Shown here: positions 8,574 through 16,618 of the stretch, in pieces
How the letters are laid out: each line of letters begins with the position of its first letter
How positions within the stretch are numbered: the stretch's first letter is position 1
NCBI GenBank assembly: GCA_913061095.1
Contig: CAJXVM010000027.1
Coordinates: forward strand, 1-56,600
From: an uncultured Ignavibacteria bacterium
GTDB lineage: Bacteria > Bacteroidota > Ignavibacteria > SZUA-365
Length of the DNA stretch: 56,600 bases
Reading direction: 5' to 3'
Made by a program: the position numbers and the translations under genes
Notes under the pieces: generated by a model
Databases searched by the model: none
The model's input: only the letters and a program-made list of their open reading frames with translations
What the model was told of the DNA's origin: nothing

Positions 8574-10689
8574 ACCGCCGCACGTCGTCTCATCCTCCCT
8601 GGCCGCGCGCGTCCATCCTGCACGCGCCGCCTTCGCCATAGCGCATGCGAGACTGCTGCTCACTGGAGCGCTCCTGCTCAGTGCCGCGCTGCTTGCGGCC
8701 GTCCTCCTCCCTGCCCCGCTCTCCGCACAGCAGGAACTGCCCTGGCGCAGTGTCGTCTGGGAAGAGGATTTCAGCGCGTTCCAGTCCTCGACCTATTACC
8801 TCGGCACCGACACCCGCTATGACGCGGCGGCGGAGCAGCTCGTGCTGACGCCATACGAGCAGTCGCAATCGGGACGCATCTTCCTGCCCCGCCTTCTCAG
8901 CATGGAGTATTTCGACGTCTCCTTCCGCGGACGCTTCGGCTTCAATGGTTCCGCCAACAACAGCGGCGCGGACGGCATCGTTTTTGTCATGGGGGCGCTC
9001 TACGACTATCCCCCGAGCGGCGGCGGCGCGCTGGATTTCGACGGCTGCCTCGGCTATGGCATCGAATTCGATACCTACGACAACGACGACCGCAACGACC
9101 GCTCCCCCGAGCACATCGCCGTGATCAAGGATGAAAGCGGCAATCACCTGATCTCCGAGACGCTGGTGGTTCCCACGCTCGAGGACGACGCCTGGCATCG
9201 CATTCTCATTCGCTTCCGCGACGGGCGGGTGGAGGCGTTTCTCGACGGCGTCAGCCGGCTGACGTATGACATCCCCGCTTTTTCCGCCTATGATGGATTC
9301 TACGGCTTCAGCTCCGCCACGGGCTCCGCGTTCAACGAACACAGGATCGACGACATCCGCCTTGAACTCCCGACGCGTACCTCGATGGATTTCGGCGTGG
9401 TCAGCCTCTGCGATCCCGTGCGCATTGACACATCACTGCTTGTGCGCAACAACCATCCCGACGGCACGGCGATCACCATCACCGGCATCGAACTGCAGAC
9501 GTCCTCTCCCGATGTGTTCTCGCTGCCGCAGGTGACCGTGCCTTCGGTCGTGCCGCACGGCGGACGCGTGCGCATTCCCCTGCTCGTCACTCCCACGCGG
9601 GAAGGAACGTTCACCGCCATCCTGCAGCTTCGAGCGGACAACGGCGAGCGCGTCTTCGACACGCTGCGCATCACCGCGGAGCGTCCCCGCCTCGAGTGGG
9701 AGCCCGCCGGTCATGACTTCCCTGTCGTGCTCGTCGGGAACACGGCCACGACGACGCTGACGCTGCGCAACACCGCGCGCGTGCCCGGAACGGTGACAGC
9801 GTTGCGCTGGCGCAACGGCGGACAGGGCGTATTCAACGCGCAGGCCGTGCTGCCGAAGACACTGCAGCCCGGCGACACGCTGGGGGTGACGGTGCGCTTC
9901 GCGCCGACTGCCGATGCGAACTATGCGGACTCGTTGTTCGCGGATACCGACTGCGACGTCTCATCCGGAACGCGCTTTCGCGGCACGGGCATCAACGAGC
10001 GGATGGTGCTGTCCGTGCAGCCCCTGCTGCTTATCTCCCCGGGTGAGACCGATCAGCTCCAGATCCGCCTCGATTCGGTACCCACGCGCTTTGCGGTGAC
10101 GCATATTGTCGGCGAGCTCGTCATCGACCCGGCATTCGTGGAGTTCGCTGGTTACGAACGCAATGACGCGGTGCTGTCACCGGGAGCAAACCTCGCCGTG
10201 GCTTTCCTTGACGACAGGGTGGCATTCGAGATCGAGCGCGATACACCCTTTGATGTGCCCGGAGAGCTGTTCAGTGTCGGACTCACCGCCATGGCGCCGG
10301 GACCGGAATGCCGTCCGGTGCGGCTCACAGGCCTGCGCGTCATCGGGGGCGGCGGCATCAACGATTCCTCCCGTGGCCGGGTGTGCATCAATCCATCCTG
10401 CCGCCACCCGGACGGACTGTACGCGGCCGAGCGTCCCCTCCTGCGCGTCTATCCGCATCCCGTATCGGAAGGCAGTCACGTGCTGCTGCGCATGCCCGCG
10501 GAGCATGCCGTCGGTCTCACACTGGTCGATGTGCTCGGTGAGGAACGCCGCCGCATCGCTGAAGCGGTCCTCCCTGCGGGCGATCACATCTTCCCACTGC
10601 CCGTGGGCGGACTCCCCGCAGGGATGTACATGCTGCGCCTCAGCTGGGACGGCGGAATCGAGCATCACAGCGTGCTTATCCCGCGCTAA
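8488..10689 (+). CDS. L-type lectin domain protein with T9SS sorting domain
   Basis: Secreted or surface protein. After a leader whose hydrophobic core is around residues 55-75 and whose cleavage site is probably after LSAQ, there is a legume-lectin-like (concanavalin-fold) domain. It is marked by ADGIVFV and the metal-site-like EFDTYDNDDRND. One or two ASH/choice-of-anchor-D beta-sandwich repeats (FGVVSL, then DFPVVLVGN) follow, then a cohesin-like region. It ends in a type A sorting domain (LLRVYPHPVSEG ... GLPAGMYMLRL). A role in binding carbohydrate at the cell surface is inferred. The start is uncertain: the only ATG lies inside the upstream HAD gene and gives an odd 50-residue N-terminal extension. 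No ATG, GTG or TTG occurs in frame closer to the signal peptide. A CTG at 8599 would give a natural leader. Confidence 0.82.
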   Translation: MTSSPHTSPISCSRISPTSTGCSPRYSTEPPHVVSSSLAARVHPARAAFAIAHARLLLTGALLLSAALLAAVLLPAPLSAQQELPWRSVVWEEDFSAFQSSTYYLGTDTRYDAAAEQLVLTPYEQSQSGRIFLPRLLSMEYFDVSFRGRFGFNGSANNSGADGIVFVMGALYDYPPSGGGALDFDGCLGYGIEFDTYDNDDRNDRSPEHIAVIKDESGNHLISETLVVPTLEDDAWHRILIRFRDGRVEAFLDGVSRLTYDIPAFSAYDGFYGFSSATGSAFNEHRIDDIRLELPTRTSMDFGVVSLCDPVRIDTSLLVRNNHPDGTAITITGIELQTSSPDVFSLPQVTVPSVVPHGGRVRIPLLVTPTREGTFTAILQLRADNGERVFDTLRITAERPRLEWEPAGHDFPVVLVGNTATTTLTLRNTARVPGTVTALRWRNGGQGVFNAQAVLPKTLQPGDTLGVTVRFAPTADANYADSLFADTDCDVSSGTRFRGTGINERMVLSVQPLLLISPGETDQLQIRLDSVPTRFAVTHIVGELVIDPAFVEFAGYERNDAVLSPGANLAVAFLDDRVAFEIERDTPFDVPGELFSVGLTAMAPGPECRPVRLTGLRVIGGGGINDSSRGRVCINPSCRHPDGLYAAERPLLRVYPHPVSEGSHVLLRMPAEHAVGLTLVDVLGEERRRIAEAVLPAGDHIFPLPVGGLPAGMYMLRLSWDGGIEHHSVLIPR

Positions 10690-10705
10690 GAGCTCACTGA
10701 ACGCA

Positions 10706-10808
10706 TGTCACCACCTGGTGACACCCAAAACAGCCCGAGATCGCCAATGTCACCACCCGGTGACATCGATACCGGCATCGCAACCGCGCATGTCACCACC
10801 CGGTGACA
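10706..10808. repeat. Array of three near-identical 18-20-bp palindromes
   Basis: TGTCACCACCTGGTGACA at 10706-10723, and TGTCACCACCCGGTGACA at 10748-10765 and 10791-10808. The last two extend to 20 bp (ATGTCACCACCCGGTGACAT). Each is a dyad with 7-9-bp arms, and starts are 42 and 43 bp apart, about four DNA turns. The spacers are unrelated to each other. The array sits between the lectin gene stop (10689) and a promoter candidate at 10866-10894, so it could be a stack of operators on one face of the DNA or three consecutive RNA hairpins ending the lectin transcript. No further copy was noticed in the window, though I could not search exhaustively. Confidence 0.85.
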
Positions 10809-10865
10809 TCCATCCCGCCTTACAATATTTTCATGCCGGGGAGATGGAAAAATGCCCGATCCGGC

Positions 10866-10894
10866 TTGGAGAGCACGGATGAAACCCCTAGATT
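10866..10894 (+). promoter_or_regulatory. Promoter candidate for the TIGR03790-type gene
   Basis: TTGGAG (10866-10871), 17-bp spacer, TAGATT (10889-10894). The transcript would start near 10901, leaving an 85-nt leader before the ATG at 10986. The palindrome array ends 57 bp upstream of the -35 element, a position suited to an activator. Confidence 0.5.
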
Positions 10895-10985
10895 TCTGTA
10901 TCCTTCCTCGAAAGCGGACGCGGTCCGATTTCGCTCTCCGGCAGCCTGAGCCGGTCGATTCATCATGCTTTATGAAGGAGTGTCC

Positions 10986-13286
10986 ATGAAAACGCTGCTA
11001 CCACTGTTAGTTCTGTTCTGCTGCCTGCCGCTGGCGGCGTTCGCACAGGCGCCGGTGAACTACGACGACGTCGGCGTCATCATCAATACAAACGACACGA
11101 ACTCCGTGGCGATCGGCGAGTATTTCGCCAGCGAACGCGGGGTGCCGGCGCGGAATATCATCCGCATCGACGCGCCCCCGCAGGAGACGATCACCGGCGG
11201 ACAGTTCGACACCGTGCGCGCGGAGATCGAAGCGTATCTCGTCTCCACCGGACTGGTGGATTCGCTGAACTACCTCGTGACCACGAAGGGTGTGCCGCTG
11301 CGTGTGAATTACGGCGGAACGCTGATCCAGCCCGATGCGCGCAATGCCTCGTTCGACGCGGAGATCATGCTGATTCTCGGGGACAACGCGAGCCACATCG
11401 GGAGGAATACACTGATCATTCCGCCGAACAGCGTGCGGGCGCATCAGTATTTCATGAAAGACGAGCCGTTCAAGCGCTCCGGGATCATTCCGGGGACCAG
11501 TCCCCCGCGCACCTATGACATGTTTCTCACCACGCGCCTGACGGGACTGACACGCGAGGATGCGATCGCGCTGGTCGACCGCAGCGGTCCGTTCACCTTT
11601 GTCGACAAAGACAGCGCGATGTTTGTCTTCGACCGCGATCCGCGGCCGATTCAGCTCGTGCCGTACGATTCGAATCTTGCGGTGGCGGGCGCGATGGTCG
11701 GATCGCTCGGCTGGAACGTGCTGCTCAATGAGGATTCCGTGTTCGTCACCGATCAGCGCAATGTGATTGGCTATGCAAGCTGGGGAAGCAACGACCATTA
11801 CGATCATCACTACACGACGAAAGCGCGTCCCCGGAATCACTGGCTGCCGGGTTCGCTGGCGGAGACGTATGTGTCCACCTCGGCGCGGAATTTCACGCCC
11901 GGACAGACCGGCGGACAGTCGCGCATCGCCGACCTGATCGAGGAGGGCTGCACCGGTGCCAGCGGTTACGTGTTCGAGCCCTACTCGGTGGCGCTGACAT
12001 GGGTGAACATACTGTTCGACCGATACCTCCGTGGATACAACCTCGCGGAAAGCTATTACATGTCGAATCCCACCATCTCGTGGATGGCCGTTGTCGTCGG
12101 GGATCCCAAGTCATCGATCATCACGGAAATCCCGCCGCTGCCGGATCCGCGCATCGTCGCGCCGGCGACGGCCTGCGTCGGAGCATCGCTCGTTCTGCAG
12201 GCGGAAGATGTTGCGGAGGGATGGCAGCGCTGGTTCCTCGGCGATTCGCTGACCGTGATCAATTCCGGCGGACCCTATGACGACACGCATCCGCTGTGGG
12301 CGGGCGACGGGGCAACGCTCTCGACAATCCCCACCCAGACAGGCGAGGTGACATTCACATTCATGAATGAAAATTTCATCGGGCGCCGCTTCACGGAGTC
12401 GGCGGTGACGGTGCTGCCCGAGCTGGTCGTCTCGCTCACCATGTCGGCCGACACGGTGTACCTCGACGAGAATCCCGAGGTGCGGTTCGATGCCACTGCA
12501 CAGGGCGCCATCTCGTGGGAATGGACGTTCGGTGACGGAGCAAACGGCAGCACACAGTCGCCCACGCACACGTATTCGCGCGTCGGCACGTATCCGGTGT
12601 CCGTGCGCGTCTCCGACGGCACCTGCGAAACCACCGCGCGCGACACCGTGTACGTCCGCGATACGCGTCCGCGTGTCGTGCCCGATCCCGATGCGCTCGC
12701 CTTCGGTGACGTCAGGGTGTACGCGCAGATCGATCGGACTGTGAGTGTTCGGAACAACCTTCCGCTCGCGGTTGACCTGCAGTCCGTCTCGATCGAAGGC
12801 GATGACGCGGCGCTGTTTACGCTCGCCCCGCTGTCGCTGCCCGTATCCATCGACGGCGGAAGCAGTCTCGACCTGACGGTCACCTACGCGCCGCAGGATA
12901 CCGGCATGCACGCGGCGACGATGCAGATCATCGTCAGCAGTCAGGCCGCTCCCCTCATCGTGCAGCTGCGCGGACACGGAATTCCGACATCGACCGGCAT
13001 CGCAGATGACCCGCCGGCTGCCTCCGCGCCGACGCTCGGTCGGAACTATCCGAACCCCTTCGCCTCACGGACGGTCATCCCGTTCGTGCTGCCGGCGCGT
13101 GCGCATGTCCGTCTGAGCATCTACGACGCGCTCGGTCGCCGCATCGCGGTGATCGCGGACGGGATGATGGATGCGGGACCGCAGACGGCGCTCTGGAGTG
13201 CCGGAGAAACGATCAGCGGCAGCGTGCTCTGTGTGCTTGAAGCAAACGGACAGCGCGTAACGCGGCGCATGACGATCGTGCGATAG
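10986..13286 (+). CDS. TIGR03790-like surface protein with PKD and T9SS domains
   Basis: Secreted protein of 766 residues. A Sec signal peptide (cleavage after AFAQ) precedes a domain I recognise as the TIGR03790 family (YDDVGVIINTNDTNS, RGVPARNIIRID, YLVTTKGVPLRV), whose function is unknown. Next come an Ig-like stretch and a PKD domain (WTFGDGANGS ... HTYSRVGTYPVSV). An ASH/choice-of-anchor-D domain follows (DALAFGDVRV ... LRGHGIPTST). It ends in a type A sorting domain (LGRNYPNPFASRT) for export by the type IX system and probable surface anchoring. AAGGAG at 10975-10980 places the start at 10986 rather than at the ATG seven codons upstream. It forms its own transcription unit downstream of the palindrome array. 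Confidence 0.88.
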   Translation: MKTLLPLLVLFCCLPLAAFAQAPVNYDDVGVIINTNDTNSVAIGEYFASERGVPARNIIRIDAPPQETITGGQFDTVRAEIEAYLVSTGLVDSLNYLVTTKGVPLRVNYGGTLIQPDARNASFDAEIMLILGDNASHIGRNTLIIPPNSVRAHQYFMKDEPFKRSGIIPGTSPPRTYDMFLTTRLTGLTREDAIALVDRSGPFTFVDKDSAMFVFDRDPRPIQLVPYDSNLAVAGAMVGSLGWNVLLNEDSVFVTDQRNVIGYASWGSNDHYDHHYTTKARPRNHWLPGSLAETYVSTSARNFTPGQTGGQSRIADLIEEGCTGASGYVFEPYSVALTWVNILFDRYLRGYNLAESYYMSNPTISWMAVVVGDPKSSIITEIPPLPDPRIVAPATACVGASLVLQAEDVAEGWQRWFLGDSLTVINSGGPYDDTHPLWAGDGATLSTIPTQTGEVTFTFMNENFIGRRFTESAVTVLPELVVSLTMSADTVYLDENPEVRFDATAQGAISWEWTFGDGANGSTQSPTHTYSRVGTYPVSVRVSDGTCETTARDTVYVRDTRPRVVPDPDALAFGDVRVYAQIDRTVSVRNNLPLAVDLQSVSIEGDDAALFTLAPLSLPVSIDGGSSLDLTVTYAPQDTGMHAATMQIIVSSQAAPLIVQLRGHGIPTSTGIADDPPAASAPTLGRNYPNPFASRTVIPFVLPARAHVRLSIYDALGRRIAVIADGMMDAGPQTALWSAGETISGSVLCVLEANGQRVTRRMTIVR

Positions 13287-13338
13287 GCAATCCCTCGCAC
13301 ATCACGTTTCAGCGGCGGGATCCGGACGGATTCCTGTC

Positions 13339-13367
13339 TTGAACCCCGCCGCGAAATCATGTAGATT
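13339..13367 (+). promoter_or_regulatory. Promoter candidate for the TonB receptor operon
   Basis: TTGAAC (13339-13344), 17-bp spacer, TAGATT (13362-13367). The -10 element ends only 8 bp before the ATG at 13376, so the transcript would be leaderless or nearly so. The same segment can form a hairpin, GCGGCGGG (13312-13319) with CCCGCCGC (13345-13352), whose right arm lies in the promoter spacer. It may serve as a weak terminator for the upstream gene. Confidence 0.5.
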
Positions 13368-13375
13368 GGGCCGAC

Positions 13376-15643
13376 ATGCTCCGGATTTCATGGAATAGAA
13401 AACTCCTGCGCGTTCTGCGTGGGGCACCCCTGTTCATGCTGCTGTTCGGCAGCTCCCTCGTCGCTTCCGCCCAGTCTATGCTCCTCAGCGGCACCGTACG
13501 CGACCGGAATTCCTATCGTCCCATTCAGGATGTGAACATCACCGTCGAGGGCAGCACACTGGGCACCAGTACGGACGTAAGCGGCGCGTTCCGGCTGCGG
13601 CTGGACGGCATCGCGGGGGAACGATCCATCACATTCCGGCACATCTCTTACGAGACGCGAACGCTGACGGTGGACGAAGTGAAGCGCCGCGATGAAATCC
13701 TGCTGCAGCCGCGCGTCATTCCGCTGCAGTCCGCGGAAATCACCGAAACACGGCGCGAAGGTGTCGCGGCGCGCGATATTCCGCAGCGCGTGGTAACCAT
13801 TGAATCGCGTGAGTTCGAAGTGCGCGGATATGTCGACGCCGGGGACCTGCTGCGCACGGATCACAGCATCCAGGTGGACGAGGAGCTCAGCGGCCGGAAA
13901 AGTGTATCGATCCGCGGCGGAAATGCCGATGAAGTCATCGTGCTTTATAACGGCATTCGCCTGAACAGCTCCTTCTCCAATGAATTCGACCTCTCGCTGA
14001 TCGAGCTGTCCGACATCGAGCGCTTCGAGATCATCAAGGGCAGCAACACTTCTCTCTATGGTTCGGAAGCCTTCGCGGGAGTCATCAACATCGTGCCGAA
14101 GCGAGAGCGTGACTACACCGTCCGCGCACATCAGCAAATCGGTTCATACGACTCGGGGATCTGGGGTGTACAGCTGTTCCGCCGTTTCGGGAAGCTGACC
14201 GGCAGCTACAGCCTGCGCAGCGGGGGAATGACACGCGCCTTCGAGGATTTCCCCGATGACGCGCTGACCAACAGCAGCGTCCATCACGGCGCGCATTTCA
14301 ACTGGACGTTCGGAGATGCGGAGGACCACGGTCCTGATGGCATGCTCACCGCGCACTGGCGGCACGCATCGCAGGAGTACGTCAACGAGCGCGACAGCGA
14401 GCTGCTCGATGACCGCAACCACATCGGCGGACTGCAGTACAACGGACGCATCGGATCGATCGAGGATATCTCGCTCGCGACCTCCTACAGCCGCCTCGAC
14501 CAGGATGTGCAGCTGCGCAGCGGCGACATCACCATTCTCCGCGGGATCGATGAGCATGGCATCCAGGCCCATGTAGAAAAAGGACTCGGCCTCGGAGATG
14601 CAGACCTGCGTTTCGCATATCAGTTCGCCGGATCGTCGCTGGATTTTTCCGACACACGGCAGAATGTCCGCCAGCAGTCCATCGGCCTCGAATCGGCCCT
14701 GCTCTCGCGGACGCGGCATGGACTGGTCGCCATCGGGAAACTTCACGGTGAGACGGGATCGACGTTCCTGCGCACGTTTGATTTCGATGTCAGCCTGCGG
14801 CAGGATTTCGTACGGGATGCACAGGACGAAACCGTGCTGCGCACGCCGTCATCCGGGACCGGACTGTTCCAGGAGCATGACTGGAGTCACTCGCTGTTTA
14901 AATTCGCCGTCAACCTGAAGGGTGTGCAGGACGACCTGCTGCTCGATGTGTTCCTCAGTTACGGAGGGAATGTGAAGTATCCATCCCTCATGCAGCAGAT
15001 CAGCGCTCCGGTGCTGGTCTCCGCGGAGATGGCCACCCCGTCGCTCGAGCCCGAGACGAACCGCAGCGTGGAAATCGGCCTTACGCTGTTGCGTGAGATC
15101 ACCGGACAAACGGTCACCGGCTGGGAAATCACGGGCAGCTTTTTCCAGAACAGCTACACGAACAAGTTTCGCAGTTACAGCAGTGCAAGCATCCCGGTGC
15201 TGCTCTATGACAACGTCGACAATGCGCAGATCTCGGGATTCGAGGGCGGCGCGGGACTGTACATGTTCTCGAAAAAGGTGCTCGCCGAGATCGGGCTGTC
15301 GCGCTATTTCATTTCCGAACGTGCGGCATTTCCGTTCAAATCCGAGAGCAAACGCACGCTCAGTCTCCGCGTGGATCACGCGGGCTATTCCCTGCACGCG
15401 CTCTACTTCTTCGAAAGCGAGCAGATCGGTATGCTGCGACAGAGCAACGGTGATTTCACCGAAGTGGAGCTGCCGGAATTCAGCAATCTCGATCTGCATG
15501 CCAGCAGGTACATTCCCGTCGGCGGAGCGCGGCTGTTTCTCAACGTGAGTTTCCGCAACCTGCTCGGCGGGCAGGATGTCATGCTTTCAGGGCTGGCAAT
15601 TCGCGACCGCCGTTATTACATCACCGCCGGCATTCAATATTGA
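13376..15643 (+). CDS. TonB-dependent outer-membrane receptor with carboxypeptidase-like domain
   Basis: Outer-membrane transporter of 755 residues. A signal peptide (cleavage near VASAQ) is followed by a carboxypeptidase-regulatory-like domain (about 35-115, LLSGTVRDRNSYRP ... TSTDVSGAF), typical of Bacteroidota receptors. The plug domain follows (about 130-245, SVSIRGGNADEVIVLYNGIRL and GSNTSLYGSEAFAGVINIV), then a beta-barrel ending in an aromatic-rich strand (RRYYITAGIQY). It should use TonB energy to import a substrate too large for porins. Seven bases separate it from the next gene, a lipoprotein, and a secreted hydrolase and an amidohydrolase follow. That context suggests peptide or ester substrates, but it is not proof. 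No SusD-type partner is present. Confidence 0.9.
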   Translation: MLRISWNRKLLRVLRGAPLFMLLFGSSLVASAQSMLLSGTVRDRNSYRPIQDVNITVEGSTLGTSTDVSGAFRLRLDGIAGERSITFRHISYETRTLTVDEVKRRDEILLQPRVIPLQSAEITETRREGVAARDIPQRVVTIESREFEVRGYVDAGDLLRTDHSIQVDEELSGRKSVSIRGGNADEVIVLYNGIRLNSSFSNEFDLSLIELSDIERFEIIKGSNTSLYGSEAFAGVINIVPKRERDYTVRAHQQIGSYDSGIWGVQLFRRFGKLTGSYSLRSGGMTRAFEDFPDDALTNSSVHHGAHFNWTFGDAEDHGPDGMLTAHWRHASQEYVNERDSELLDDRNHIGGLQYNGRIGSIEDISLATSYSRLDQDVQLRSGDITILRGIDEHGIQAHVEKGLGLGDADLRFAYQFAGSSLDFSDTRQNVRQQSIGLESALLSRTRHGLVAIGKLHGETGSTFLRTFDFDVSLRQDFVRDAQDETVLRTPSSGTGLFQEHDWSHSLFKFAVNLKGVQDDLLLDVFLSYGGNVKYPSLMQQISAPVLVSAEMATPSLEPETNRSVEIGLTLLREITGQTVTGWEITGSFFQNSYTNKFRSYSSASIPVLLYDNVDNAQISGFEGGAGLYMFSKKVLAEIGLSRYFISERAAFPFKSESKRTLSLRVDHAGYSLHALYFFESEQIGMLRQSNGDFTEVELPEFSNLDLHASRYIPVGGARLFLNVSFRNLLGGQDVMLSGLAIRDRRYYITAGIQY

Positions 15644-15650
15644 CGCGCCC

Positions 15651-16544
15651 ATGAGTTCGACCGCATCTGCAAGTACAAAGCTCCCCCTGCTCACAGCGCT
15701 GCTGCTGACGGGTGTGCTGCTGGGTGGTGCGGCACTGCCCGGCTGCACCGACAATCCCTTCGAGAGCACACCGACCATCGAGGCATCCCAGCGCGAAATC
15801 CACGGCACGGTGCGCCTCAGTGACGGAGGAGATCCGTCGGGCATCTATGTCTGGATGCAGGGCTTTGATATTGCCACGACCACCGATCCCGACGGGAAAT
15901 TCACGGTCACCCTCCCGCCGCCTGAAGCGCAGGGTCCTGCCGGCGGAGCCGACGGCGTGTATTCCCTCTATACCTTCCTCGGGAATTATCGGCTGAGAAG
16001 CGTGCGCTCCGCCGTGCGTGACGGCGCATTCATCTTCCCCACCGATGACATCAACGAGCGCGGGGAAATCAACGAACAGCTGGTGATGCAGCAGCTGTTC
16101 TCCATCAGCACCAACCTCAGCCGCACGCATATCGAGGCCGACAGTCCGCGCACCATCGCCGTGCAGGTGGAGCTGCGCTCCGACGTTCCTCCGGTCGAGG
16201 TGTATTTTCCGAGCATGCTGCAGGGTATCGAGGGACCAGTGCTGCTGCACAATCTCGGCACGGGAGAAGTAGACATCTATCCCACTGTCGTCACGGGCGT
16301 TGAAATCCAGAATTACGTGCAGCTGGGTCCGATACCCTACACGCGCAGCCTCCTGCTGATCATCCCGAAATACAAACTGCAGGCCGGAACATACGAAGTC
16401 ATTCCTTACCTCCTGCCGCGCGTGCAGTCGATACCAATCCCCCTTCTCAACAGCCTCGGCAATGACGTCGCTGCCCTCAGCGAGAACTACGTGTACTATC
16501 CCTTCCGGCGGGACGGGGGGATACTGACGGTCATGCCGAATTGA
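15651..16544 (+). CDS. Lipoprotein with carboxypeptidase-like regulatory domain
   Basis: Predicted lipoprotein of 297 residues. The N-terminal hydrophobic stretch ends in a lipobox (ALPGC, then TDN), so the mature protein is lipid-anchored, probably in the outer membrane. Residues about 45-120 resemble a carboxypeptidase-regulatory-like beta-sandwich (IHGTVRLSDGGDPSGIYVW ... TTTDPDGKF). The rest is not recognised. The ATG at 15651 gives a clean signal; the upstream ATG at 15576 would overlap the receptor gene. It lies 7 bp downstream of the TonB receptor and is probably its surface or periplasmic partner in substrate capture. It is not a SusD homologue by any motif I can see. Confidence 0.8.
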   Translation: MSSTASASTKLPLLTALLLTGVLLGGAALPGCTDNPFESTPTIEASQREIHGTVRLSDGGDPSGIYVWMQGFDIATTTDPDGKFTVTLPPPEAQGPAGGADGVYSLYTFLGNYRLRSVRSAVRDGAFIFPTDDINERGEINEQLVMQQLFSISTNLSRTHIEADSPRTIAVQVELRSDVPPVEVYFPSMLQGIEGPVLLHNLGTGEVDIYPTVVTGVEIQNYVQLGPIPYTRSLLLIIPKYKLQAGTYEVIPYLLPRVQSIPIPLLNSLGNDVAALSENYVYYPFRRDGGILTVMPN

Positions 16545-16618
16545 GGGATCAAACCTTCTGCGTGTTCACTGGTCCAATACGGGACTGCCCCCATGATGCA
16601 CATCAATGAGGACGTTTC

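Noticed and set aside
10706-10808. The three palindromes as a CRISPR array
   Set aside because: Repeat units are only 18-20 bp, palindromic throughout, spacers are 22-24 bp and there are only three units. No cas gene is in the window.
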